Assembly: GCA_018824305.1 (NCBI GenBank)
Contig: JAHJGM010000009.1
Coordinates: 62,001-126,000, forward strand
Length of the DNA: 64,000 bases
Source: a bacterium
Lineage (GTDB): Bacteria; Campylobacterota; Campylobacteria; Campylobacterales; Sulfurimonadaceae
Direction: 5' to 3'
Shown: piece after piece, positions 15,597-23,582 of the stretch
Layout of the letters: each line of letters starts with the position of its first letter
Numbering within the stretch: position 1 is the stretch's first letter
Program-made: the position numbers and the translations under genes
Notes under the pieces: generated by a model
The model's database searches: none
Seen by the model: the letters and a program-made list of their open reading frames with translations, nothing else
Told to the model about the DNA's origin: nothing

Positions 15597-17054
15597 TCAG
15601 CATTTATTTGCTGCTATGGTTGTAAAAAACTCCATCTCCTGTTTTCTTAAGAGTCTGATCATATTAATGGAGCCGCTGACTCCGGTCGGGTCTCCTGCTG
15701 TTAAAATATAGCTTTTTTTTAAGTCAAGTACCCCATCTTTTAATCCTCTGATGATCACGTCTCGAAGTGTCTGCCCAAGTGAGTTTTTTTGAACAGAAAA
15801 AACAGGGACGACACCCCAAGAAAGTGTAAGCTGCTGTCTAACTCTATCATCATGAGTGATCCCGTAGATCGGCTTGTCTGGATGGTATTTTGCCAATTTT
15901 CTGGCTGAACTGCCGGAACTTGTCAAGGAAAGAATTCCCGTGACGTTTAAGTCACGGCTGAGTCGTACGGCTGACTCATCTATGGCATTTGTTACATCAT
16001 CGTTGTACGTATAGTCAAATTGGTAGTAGGGGTACTCTTTTTCCGTTTCGACGATGGTCTCAAACATTGTTTGCACTGCAAGGACAGGATACTCGCCTAC
16101 AGCACTCTCTTCGGAAAGCATCACGGCATCCGTACCGTCTAATACCGCGTTTGCAATATCGCTGATCTCAGCACGTGTGGCACGCTGTGAATATGTCATG
16201 GAAAGAAGCATCTGTGTAGCGGTAATAACGGGTTTTGAAGCTGCATTGGCTTTTCGTATGAGCATCTTTTGGATGTTGGGGACTTCGTAATAGGGGACTT
16301 CTATCCCCAGATCTCCGCGGGCGACCATGATGCCATCTGAGACTTCAAGTATAGCATCGATATTTTCGACAGCATCAAATTTTTCTATCTTTGCGATGAG
16401 CATCTGTTTGCCGCCAAGCTCGTTTATGATCCCCCTTGCTTTGAGCATGTCATTCTCATTTTGGACAAAAGAGATCGCCATGAAATCTACGCCGTTTTTG
16501 ACACCCCACTGCATATCTTTCATATCTTTTTTTGTCAACACATCGACACCGAGTCTGGTAGAAGGGAAATTCACCCCTTTCTTGGATGAGAGCATACCTT
16601 GGTTTTCAACTAAAACGGTGACCGATTCATCGGTGCAGGAGATCACTTTTGTGCGGATGATCCCGTCATACAAGTAGATATAGTCATCATTTTTTAATTG
16701 GGAAAGGATTTGCGGGTAGTTGATGCTGACTTCATACTTGTCAACAGCTGTTTTTTTACCGATGATATGTTTTTTGTGAAATATGATAGTGTCGTTTTCC
16801 TCTAGGTTAAAACTCTCTTCAAGTTCGCCTATACGGATCTTAGGACCGCTTATATCTTGTAAGACACCCACAACTAGCCCCGTTTGTCTGGATGCTTCTC
16901 TTACATGTGACAAAACTTTCTCATGGTACTCGTACGTCCCGTGGCTGAAGTTCAGTCTAAAGACGTTTACCCCCGCGCGCATCAGCTCTATTATCTTTTC
17001 AAGAGTTTCAGACGCGGGACCGAGTGTCGCTAAGATCTTGGTTCTTTTTTTCAT
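15597..17054 (-). CDS. pyk: Pyruvate kinase
   Basis: The protein has 485 residues. The start KRTKILATLGPASE, the FRLNFSHG segment, the catalytic KIEKFDAVENID, the metal-site MVARGDLGIEVP and the ITATQMLLSM loop identify pyruvate kinase; the regulatory C-terminal domain is complete. It makes ATP and pyruvate from phosphoenolpyruvate, the catabolic direction. AGGAAG precedes the ATG. It is the last gene of the gap-pgk-pyk operon. Confidence 0.97.
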   Translation of the reverse strand: MKKRTKILATLGPASETLEKIIELMRAGVNVFRLNFSHGTYEYHEKVLSHVREASRQTGLVVGVLQDISGPKIRIGELEESFNLEENDTIIFHKKHIIGKKTAVDKYEVSINYPQILSQLKNDDYIYLYDGIIRTKVISCTDESVTVLVENQGMLSSKKGVNFPSTRLGVDVLTKKDMKDMQWGVKNGVDFMAISFVQNENDMLKARGIINELGGKQMLIAKIEKFDAVENIDAILEVSDGIMVARGDLGIEVPYYEVPNIQKMLIRKANAASKPVITATQMLLSMTYSQRATRAEISDIANAVLDGTDAVMLSEESAVGEYPVLAVQTMFETIVETEKEYPYYQFDYTYNDDVTNAIDESAVRLSRDLNVTGILSLTSSGSSARKLAKYHPDKPIYGITHDDRVRQQLTLSWGVVPVFSVQKNSLGQTLRDVIIRGLKDGVLDLKKSYILTAGDPTGVSGSINMIRLLRKQEMEFFTTIAANKC

Positions 17055-17076
17055 AGAATCTTCCTAGCTGTAGATT

Positions 17077-18288
17077 TTATTCTTTTCTGTCCAGATTTTT
17101 AAATCCCGGTAAGATCTTGCCCTCAAGCAGTTCCAAACTGGCACCGCCTCCGGTCGATATAAAACTAAAGTTTTCAGACTCGCCGCATCTATCTACCGCA
17201 TCGGCAGTGTCTCCGCCGCCCACGATAGTATATGCGTAGCTGTCTGCGATGGCGGTCGCAAGCTTGAATGTGCCTTTTGAAAACTTGTCGGATTCATAGA
17301 TTCCCATCGGACCGTTCCAGATGATGGTATTTGATAGACCGACTACCTCACTAAAGAGTTTGACCGTAGCAGGACCTATATCCACTGCCATAAAGGTATC
17401 CATTACATCTTGTGCAGGGACGACTTTGATATCTATTGGCTGTTCTATAGAATCGGTTACGACCAGATCTACAGGCAGATAGACTTTGACGCCGCTGTTT
17501 TTTGCCTCATTGAGCACTTGTATCGCTGTGTCGACATAATCGGCCTCATAAAGAGAGCTTTTCATATCATATCCAAGAGCTTTTAAAAAGGTGTTGCTCA
17601 TAGCGCCGCCGATTATCAGCTTGTCGATCTTTTTGAGCACCGATTCTAGCAGGGTGATCTTAGTCGATATCTTGGCACCGCCGACAACAAGTGTGATAGG
17701 GTGCACAGGTACTTCAAGCGCTTTTGAAAATGCTTCTATCTCGCGCATCATCAAAAATCCCGCAACTTTGGTATCTACAAACTCCGTGATTCCGAATGTG
17801 GAGGAATCTTCTCTGTGTGAGGTTCCAAAGGCATCGTTTACGTAAATATCACAGATAGAAGCCAGTTTCTTTGAAAACTCTCTGTCATTTTTTTGTTCGC
17901 CCGGATGAAAGCGGATATTTTCAAGTAAAAATACACGTTCGAGTGAGCAGGTCGCTATCTCGTCTTTTGATTTTTCAAAATCATCGATAAACTCGACGTT
18001 TTTATTTAAAAGTCTTTCCAGTCTTTTCTTTACATGTACGAGAGAGTATTTCTCATCATAAGCACCTTTTGGTCTTCCAAAATGGGTGACCAGCGTAATG
18101 GAACAGGCATTATGATCGATACAGTAGTTGATAGTCGGAAGAGCTGCGCGGATCCTTCTGTCATCGGTGATGTTGTTATGGGAATCTACGGGGACATTAA
18201 AGTCCACGCGTATCAACACTCTCTTACCGCTTATGTCTACATCTTTTAAGCTTTTGACACCGCTCATATATTTGATATTGGATATCAT
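17077..18288 (-). CDS. pgk: Phosphoglycerate kinase
   Basis: The protein has 403 residues. Its landmarks are RVLIRVDFNVPVDS, THFGRPKG, ENIRFHPGE, VGGAKISTKI and the nucleotide-binding GGGDTADAV near the end. It interconverts 1,3-bisphosphoglycerate and 3-phosphoglycerate with ATP. It begins 9 bases after gap, with AAGGCAAGG upstream. An alternative in-frame start (MSGVKSLKDV) seven codons in is closer to the usual family start but has no clear ribosome binding site. Confidence 0.97.
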   Translation of the reverse strand: MISNIKYMSGVKSLKDVDISGKRVLIRVDFNVPVDSHNNITDDRRIRAALPTINYCIDHNACSITLVTHFGRPKGAYDEKYSLVHVKKRLERLLNKNVEFIDDFEKSKDEIATCSLERVFLLENIRFHPGEQKNDREFSKKLASICDIYVNDAFGTSHREDSSTFGITEFVDTKVAGFLMMREIEAFSKALEVPVHPITLVVGGAKISTKITLLESVLKKIDKLIIGGAMSNTFLKALGYDMKSSLYEADYVDTAIQVLNEAKNSGVKVYLPVDLVVTDSIEQPIDIKVVPAQDVMDTFMAVDIGPATVKLFSEVVGLSNTIIWNGPMGIYESDKFSKGTFKLATAIADSYAYTIVGGGDTADAVDRCGESENFSFISTGGGASLELLEGKILPGFKNLDRKE

Positions 18289-18297
18289 GGCCTTGCC

Positions 18298-19293
18298 TTA
18301 TTTGTTGCCGACAAACACACACATGTCAACTAGACGACTGCTATATCCCCATTCATTGTCATACCACGCAAGTACTTTGACCGTTTTGCCATCAACGACA
18401 CTGGTCATATCAGGAATGTAAGTCGCACTGTAAGTGGAACCTATAAAGTCGGTAGATACTCTTTTGTCGTTATCTATCTCTATAAGCCCTGCAAAATCTA
18501 TTTTTGCCGCTTTTTCAAACGCTGCGTTTATCTCTTCGACGGTGACATCTTTTTTAAGGTTTACCGTAAGGTCCACGACTGAAACATCGGGAGTAGGGAC
18601 ACGCATCGCATAACCGTTTAGTTTTCCTTTGAGTGATGGCATTACTTTTCCGATGGCTTTTGCCGCACCCGTTGTTGTAGGGATCATATTGATCGCTGCC
18701 GCTCTTGCTCTGCGTACATCTGAGCTGTGTTTTACATCTAGAATATTTTGATCGTTTGTATAAGAGTGGATAGTCGTCATCAGACCGTTCTCTATACCAA
18801 ACGCATCATCAAGGACTCTACAGATAGGTGCTAGACAGTTTGTCGTACAGCTTGCGTTTGAGATGATAGCTTCGCCTTTGTAGTCTTTTGTATTGATGTT
18901 TAAGACATAAGTCGGCGTATCATCTTTTGCAGGAGCGCTCATTACAACCTTTTTGACACCGTCTTTAAGGTAAGCTTTTGCTTTTTCCGTAGTTAAAAAT
19001 ACGCCCGTACACTCGATGACGACCTCTGCACCAGCTTTGCCGAACTCTAGATCCTGCGGATTTCTTGTAGCAGACATCGCCACTTTTTTACCGTTTATCA
19101 TAATGGTTTTTTCATCAATGACTTTTGCGTCTATACCTGTATGGACACTGTCATATTTAAAAAGATATTCGAGCATTTTTGCTTCAGCAGTCGTATTGAT
19201 AGCAACCAACTCTATATCATCTCTTTTTGCTATTATCTTAGCCACGATCATCCCTATGCGTCCCGTTCCGTTAATTGCTACTTTTACTGCCAT
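18298..19293 (-). CDS. gap: Glyceraldehyde-3-phosphate dehydrogenase
   Basis: The protein has 331 residues, with the Rossmann motif NGTGRIG, the catalytic Cys in SNASCTTNC, and the DNEWGYSSRLVD end. It oxidises glyceraldehyde-3-phosphate to 1,3-bisphosphoglycerate. The usual Asp that reads the NAD ribose is replaced in the segment INTTAE, but a similar sequence is what I recall for Helicobacter, so this looks like a lineage trait. It is the first gene of the gap-pgk-pyk operon, with AAGGAAA before the ATG and a well-formed promoter upstream. Confidence 0.96.
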   Translation of the reverse strand: MAVKVAINGTGRIGMIVAKIIAKRDDIELVAINTTAEAKMLEYLFKYDSVHTGIDAKVIDEKTIMINGKKVAMSATRNPQDLEFGKAGAEVVIECTGVFLTTEKAKAYLKDGVKKVVMSAPAKDDTPTYVLNINTKDYKGEAIISNASCTTNCLAPICRVLDDAFGIENGLMTTIHSYTNDQNILDVKHSSDVRRARAAAINMIPTTTGAAKAIGKVMPSLKGKLNGYAMRVPTPDVSVVDLTVNLKKDVTVEEINAAFEKAAKIDFAGLIEIDNDKRVSTDFIGSTYSATYIPDMTSVVDGKTVKVLAWYDNEWGYSSRLVDMCVFVGNK

Positions 19294-19306
19294 GATATTT
19301 CCTTTT

Positions 19307-19335
19307 TTTATAGTCTAACACCATTTTGATTACAA
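19307..19335 (-). promoter_or_regulatory. Promoter of gap-pgk-pyk
   Basis: Read on the minus strand this gives TTGTAA (-35), a 17-base spacer and TATAAA (-10), placed 14 bases upstream of the gap start codon. Confidence 0.6.
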
Positions 19336-19339
19336 AATG
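19322..19339. promoter_or_regulatory. Palindrome CATTTTG-ATTA-CAAAATG over the gap -35 box
   Basis: Perfect 7-bp arms flank a 4-base centre that overlaps the -35 element. This is the right place for a repressor operator. It contains ATTACA, which resembles the half-sites at 5121 and 14223; a shared regulator is speculative. Confidence 0.45.
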
Positions 19340-19475
19340 ATGACAATGGTTTGATTTTACCATGTTTAGTCGGAAAAATATATAAAGAAATAAGATAAAT
19401 ACGGTAACACAGGCTTAAATGACAGCAGGACGTTCTCCTTATAATTGCAAATCTTTATATTTATTGATACAATAA

Positions 19476-19489
19476 TGAACTATTATTCA
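19476..19489. promoter_or_regulatory. Putative TetR operator, site 1 (TGAAC-TATT-ATTCA)
   Basis: This is a 14-bp imperfect palindrome just downstream of a TACAAT box (19468-19473), 21 bases before the tetR start. It matches the motif found at 22319, 26622 and 27527 with one arm change (C for T), which would allow autoregulation. Confidence 0.6.
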
Positions 19490-19510
19490 TATTAAAAAGG
19501 ATTTTATATT

Positions 19511-20098
19511 TTGAACGATAAAAAAGAACAGAAAAAAGAGCAGATCATAGTAGCTTCTTTGCATCTTTTTGCAACCAAAGGTTTTTATAACACTACTATC
19601 CCCGATATCGCTTTGTCTTTAAAGATGAGTGTCGGAAATATGTATAACTATTTTAAATCAAAAGACCTGCTTGCAAAAGAGATCATCAAATTCGTATCTT
19701 CATATTTCGGCAGAAAAATAAAAGCGATAAACGAAGAAAATATATCTACAAAAGAAAAGACAAGAAAGATCGTCGAGGTCTATTTTCAAACAGCTTTACT
19801 AAAACCCGAAATGATAGATTACTTTTTGAGGATCTATCTTTCTACCCGCGAAGTGTTTAAAGAGGGATGCGAAGGGATGATATGCGTGAACGATTTTGTG
19901 ACCGAGATCATGATCTATTTCGAAGAGGGCGTAAAATGCGGCGATCTGAGAGATCAGGATTTTTTCAGTGCGTTTGGACTTTTTATGGGTTACATGGGCG
20001 GAATGGTGTTTCTTAAAGGTGAAAACGTACTGCCAAAAGAACTAGACCAATACATAGACGACGTATCATCAAATATCTATAAAGCCCTAAGCGCATAA
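19511..20098 (+). CDS. TetR-family transcriptional regulator
   Basis: The protein has 195 residues. An N-terminal helix-turn-helix is typical of TetR proteins: ASLHLFATKGFYNTTIPDIA, then MSVGNMYNYFKSKDLL. The remaining 140 residues form the ligand-binding half, which includes several cysteines (for instance EGCEGMICVND and GVKCGDLRD) that might respond to redox or metal; this is inference. The start is TTG with AAAAGGA upstream. It is 2 bases from hupS and so probably co-transcribed with hupSL. Four copies of a palindrome in nearby promoters make it the likely regulator of hydABC and nickel uptake. Confidence 0.9.
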   Translation: MNDKKEQKKEQIIVASLHLFATKGFYNTTIPDIALSLKMSVGNMYNYFKSKDLLAKEIIKFVSSYFGRKIKAINEENISTKEKTRKIVEVYFQTALLKPEMIDYFLRIYLSTREVFKEGCEGMICVNDFVTEIMIYFEEGVKCGDLRDQDFFSAFGLFMGYMGGMVFLKGENVLPKELDQYIDDVSSNIYKALSA

Positions 20099-20100
20099 TC

Positions 20101-20979
20101 ATGAAAAAGACAAGGGTATTATGGCTGACTCTTATGAGCTGCAACGGCAATACCCACTCCTTTTTAAACTACCCTTATATAGAACAGTTTTTAAATGATT
20201 TCGAGTTTATCTATCATCCTATCATAGATTCGGATTACACTTTAGAAGAGATCATCTCTCAAGATATAGCTTGCGATATTTTGCTTATCGAGGGTTCGGT
20301 AGCAGATGATTTTATCAAAGCGGGAGTACCCGGAATCGACATCATCAAGAGATACGCAAAAATAGTCGAAAAGATCGTCACGGTAGGAACATGTGCCACT
20401 TTTGGCGGGATCTTTAGAGAAAGTAATTATAAAGACGTATCGGGATTGCATTTTCAAGAAGAGCGCCGAACCGACAAATATAACGATCTGTTTGAAAAAA
20501 CTGTTTCGATCTCAGGCTGCCCCGTACATCCAGAAGTACTAGTCAGTACGCTTTATGCTATCAAAAAGGGATTATCTTTAAAACTCGATGCGTACTTAAG
20601 ACCAAAAGAGTATTTTTCATATACGATACATAACGGCTGTACGAGAAACGAATACTTTGAGTATAAGGTAGACAACCATCATTTCGGCGAGTTGGAAGGG
20701 TGTATGTTTTACGACCACGGATGCAGAGGTCCCTTTACGCACGGCAGCTGCAATAAGATACTCTGGAATGAGGTAAACTCAAAGACAAGAGCCGGTCTGC
20801 CATGTATGGGGTGTACCGAGCCGAGTTTTCCAAAACGAAACATCTTTGAGACAAAAAAGAATATGGGAATACCGGAATTTCTTCCTGTGGGCGTCTCAAA
20901 AAGAACATATTTGACATTGGCGGGGATTACCAAAGCCTTTACGATAGATAGACTGGAAAAGAAGTTATTCGATGATTAA
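20101..20979 (+). CDS. hupS: [NiFe]-hydrogenase small subunit, group 2 (cytoplasmic)
   Basis: The protein has 292 residues and no signal peptide; it begins directly with the proximal-cluster region (LMSCNGNTHSF). The second Cys of the usual CxGC is Asn. Other cluster ligands are in VGTCATFGG, SGCPVHPE, the distal NGCTRNEY...GCMFYDHGCRGP and medial GSCNKI...LPCMGC segments. It pairs with hupL, which overlaps it by 8 bases. Group 2 enzymes of this kind are soluble; roles proposed in the literature are H2 sensing or supplying low-potential electrons for the reverse TCA cycle. Confidence 0.92.
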   Translation: MKKTRVLWLTLMSCNGNTHSFLNYPYIEQFLNDFEFIYHPIIDSDYTLEEIISQDIACDILLIEGSVADDFIKAGVPGIDIIKRYAKIVEKIVTVGTCATFGGIFRESNYKDVSGLHFQEERRTDKYNDLFEKTVSISGCPVHPEVLVSTLYAIKKGLSLKLDAYLRPKEYFSYTIHNGCTRNEYFEYKVDNHHFGELEGCMFYDHGCRGPFTHGSCNKILWNEVNSKTRAGLPCMGCTEPSFPKRNIFETKKNMGIPEFLPVGVSKRTYLTLAGITKAFTIDRLEKKLFDD

Positions 20980-22231
20980 GTTAATAGAAAAGATAGAGGG
21001 TGAAGCCAAGCTCAACTTTAGTTTTAAAGATAATAAAATAGATGACGTCAGTGTTGATTTTATGTCGACGCGGCATGTAGAGGATATCTTAAAAGGAAAA
21101 ACACCTCTTGATGCTCTAGTCATCAATCCAAGAGTCTGCGGAATATGCGGACACGCGCATCTTATTGCTACGGTGCGGGCACTGGAAGCATGTTATGAAG
21201 ATATCCAAATATCAAATAAAGCAAAAATCATCAGAGAACTAACGCTTACATTTGAACTTATCCAAAACCACTTCAAATGGTTCTATCTTACGATATTTCC
21301 TTTCTTCGGTGTGAAGCAAGAGATTGCAAAAGCGCTCTATCCTACTCAATTAATGGGAAAAGCCATCGCAGTTTTTGGCGGACAATATCCTCACACCTCT
21401 TATGCTATCGTAGGGGGAGTCGTGTGTGAAGTGACAAATATGGATATTATCAAAGTGCAGCGCTACATCGATGAGACGACCGATTTTTTTGAGAAGAACG
21501 TACTAAGCATACAAAACAGTGATCTCAAAACATTAAATACTCTCAATGATCTCTCACATGTAAAGGGAGACCTGAGAGATATCTTGAAGAAAATAGAGCA
21601 AAACGATTGGCAGAATCTGGGAAAAAGTTACGATAGATTTATAGCTTTTGGAGAGAGCAGTTATTTTAAAAAGGGCAAATCGATCAAAACAAGAGTGACA
21701 CAAAACTTAGCGATAGACGATGTCAAAGAAACAGACTCAACGACCTCTTTTGCCAAAAGTGTGCATTATCATGACCAATATTATGAAGTCGGACCACTGG
21801 CTCGTGCGATGATCGGTAAAAATCCGTTGATAAAAGATGCACATAGAAGATATGGGGATAGTATCTTCACGAGGATATTGGCAAGAGTGTATGAGATACC
21901 ACAGCTTTTAGAGCATACCAAAATATTAATAGAGAGTTTAGATCTTAGTGAACCCTCATATATAAAACCGGAGGTCGATATCTCACAGTTGAATGCAGTG
22001 GGAATCTCGGCAGTAGAGGCGGCTAGAGGAACTCTTATCCATAAGGTAGAGATAGAGGATTTAAAAATAAAAAGCTATGAGATCATCACACCCACGCAGT
22101 GGAATCTATGCGGCGGGCATGAGCAAAATCTCGGTGTTTCACAAAAAGCAATGATAGGACTTGATAATGTAAAACTTGCAGAAATGGTCTTTAAGACATT
22201 TGATGTCTGTTCCGTTTGCACTACTCATTAA
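20972..22231 (+). CDS. hupL: [NiFe]-hydrogenase large subunit, group 2, lacking a C-terminal extension
   Basis: The protein has 419 residues, shorter than group 1 large subunits. The first nickel motif is RVCGICGHAH. The second is DVCSVCTTH, where the usual DPC is DVC. The protein stops exactly at the His after which maturation proteases normally cut, so no proteolytic step seems needed. The active-site Arg region (VEAARGTLIH) and a GPLARA segment are intact. It is the last gene of the tetR-hupSL run; hydA has its own promoter. Confidence 0.92.
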   Translation: MIKLIEKIEGEAKLNFSFKDNKIDDVSVDFMSTRHVEDILKGKTPLDALVINPRVCGICGHAHLIATVRALEACYEDIQISNKAKIIRELTLTFELIQNHFKWFYLTIFPFFGVKQEIAKALYPTQLMGKAIAVFGGQYPHTSYAIVGGVVCEVTNMDIIKVQRYIDETTDFFEKNVLSIQNSDLKTLNTLNDLSHVKGDLRDILKKIEQNDWQNLGKSYDRFIAFGESSYFKKGKSIKTRVTQNLAIDDVKETDSTTSFAKSVHYHDQYYEVGPLARAMIGKNPLIKDAHRRYGDSIFTRILARVYEIPQLLEHTKILIESLDLSEPSYIKPEVDISQLNAVGISAVEAARGTLIHKVEIEDLKIKSYEIITPTQWNLCGGHEQNLGVSQKAMIGLDNVKLAEMVFKTFDVCSVCTTH

Positions 22232-22318
22232 TGATGCAAGAAGTCTATTAACAATTCATATATTACTTTTTGTTATTTAAGCGATCTTGAAGATTTATTT
22301 CTTTACAATTTAGCTAAT

Positions 22319-22332
22319 TGAATGAATATTCA
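22319..22332. promoter_or_regulatory. Putative TetR operator, site 2, in the hydABC promoter
   Basis: TGAATGAATATTCA lies 9 bases downstream of a TACAAT -10 box (22304-22309) and 17 bases before the hydA start. Bound repressor would sit at or just after the transcription start. It is identical to the site before cbiM. Confidence 0.65.
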
Positions 22333-22349
22333 TTTTTTAAGGAGTTAGG

Positions 22350-23582
22350 ATGTCAGAAAGAATCGAAGGGGTGAAAAAGCTTTTTACCTCCAAAAGCACT
22401 AGAGTGGAGACAAACCGAGGTGAGTCTTATTATGCGGACTTGTTTGAGAAGTGTCAAGCAAGACTCAAAGAGCTGCGAGAGAACGGTCCTATAAACAGAC
22501 TGGATTTCAGTGAAGTATTAAGTGAGAACGGCGTCGATAGACGTGACTTTATGAAGTGGGTCAGTGCAACTACTGCGATGCTTATGCTTCCTCCGATGTT
22601 TTCTCCGCTTGTAGCAGAAGCAGCAGAGCTTATGAACCGTGCTCCTGTTATCTGGCTTGAACTCCAAGACTGTGCAGGGAACTCAGAAGCACTGCTTCGT
22701 TCAGACGGACCAAAGATAGATGAGATCGTACTTGATATCATCTCTTTAGAGTTTCATGAGACGCTTCAGGCTGCATCAGGCTTTCAGGCTGAAAAACAAT
22801 TAGATGATGCTATCGAGACTTTTAAAGGGAAATACCTTCTTTTCGTCGAGGGTTCTATCCCAATGGGAATGAATGGTCAGTTCGGTACCATAGGTGCAGG
22901 TGCAGAGACATTTTATGATCACTTGATGCGTGTATCTAAAGATGCGGCGGCTGTTATAGCAGTCGGTTCTTGTGCGACATTTGGCGGTGTTCCTGCAGCT
23001 TCTCCAAACCCGACAGGTGCTGTTGGAGTTATGGATGTAGTAAAAGGCAAGCCTATTATCAACATCCCTGCATGTCCTGCAAACCCTGCAAATATGGTCG
23101 GTGTGGTACTTCATTACGTATTGACGGGTCAAGTCCCTGAGTTAGATTCACTTCTTCGCCCTAAGTTCGCATTTGGTTACAGAATCCACGATAACTGTGA
23201 AAGACGCGCACACTTTGATGCAGGCGAGTATGTGGAAGAGTGGGGCGATGAGGGTGCTAAAAACAACTTTTGTCTTTATAAAATGGGATGTAAAGGTCCT
23301 ATGACCTTCAATAACTGTTCTATCGTACGCTACAACGAAGCGGTCAACTGGCCGATCGGAGTCGGACGCGGATGTATCGGTTGTTCTGAGCCTGATTTCT
23401 GGGATAAATATGCATATGAGCGTCCGATGGCGGATGCGAAGATAAAAGCACCTACTGGCGGAGTTGAAAAATCTGTCGATGAATTCGGTTTAGGACTGCT
23501 TACAGCAGCGGGTATAGGAATAGGTATCCACGCGGTCGCAAGTGCCGTAGCAGGTAAAAAAGAAGATGGAGGAGAGGCATAA
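22350..23582 (+). CDS. hydA: Periplasmic uptake [NiFe]-hydrogenase small subunit (group 1)
   Basis: The protein has 410 residues. After a 60-residue lead comes a Tat signal (DRRDFMKW, hydrophobic core, cleavage near VAEAAE). The mature part has the proximal cluster region with CAGN in place of CxGC (second Cys is Asn), GSCATFGG, the distal IHDNCERR...CLYKMGCKGP and medial NCSIVRYN...GCIGC ligands. A C-terminal helix (LGLLTAAGIGIGIHAVASAV) anchors it in the membrane next to HydC. It transfers electrons from the Ni-Fe site to cytochrome b. It is followed with a one-base overlap by hydB. Confidence 0.95.
   Translation: MSERIEGVKKLFTSKSTRVETNRGESYYADLFEKCQARLKELRENGPINRLDFSEVLSENGVDRRDFMKWVSATTAMLMLPPMFSPLVAEAAELMNRAPVIWLELQDCAGNSEALLRSDGPKIDEIVLDIISLEFHETLQAASGFQAEKQLDDAIETFKGKYLLFVEGSIPMGMNGQFGTIGAGAETFYDHLMRVSKDAAAVIAVGSCATFGGVPAASPNPTGAVGVMDVVKGKPIINIPACPANPANMVGVVLHYVLTGQVPELDSLLRPKFAFGYRIHDNCERRAHFDAGEYVEEWGDEGAKNNFCLYKMGCKGPMTFNNCSIVRYNEAVNWPIGVGRGCIGCSEPDFWDKYAYERPMADAKIKAPTGGVEKSVDEFGLGLLTAAGIGIGIHAVASAVAGKKEDGGEA

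Noticed and set aside
18298-19293. Unusual NADP-type GAPDH because of INTTAE
   Set aside because: The same kind of sequence is what I recall for Helicobacter GAPDH, so it is probably normal for the lineage.
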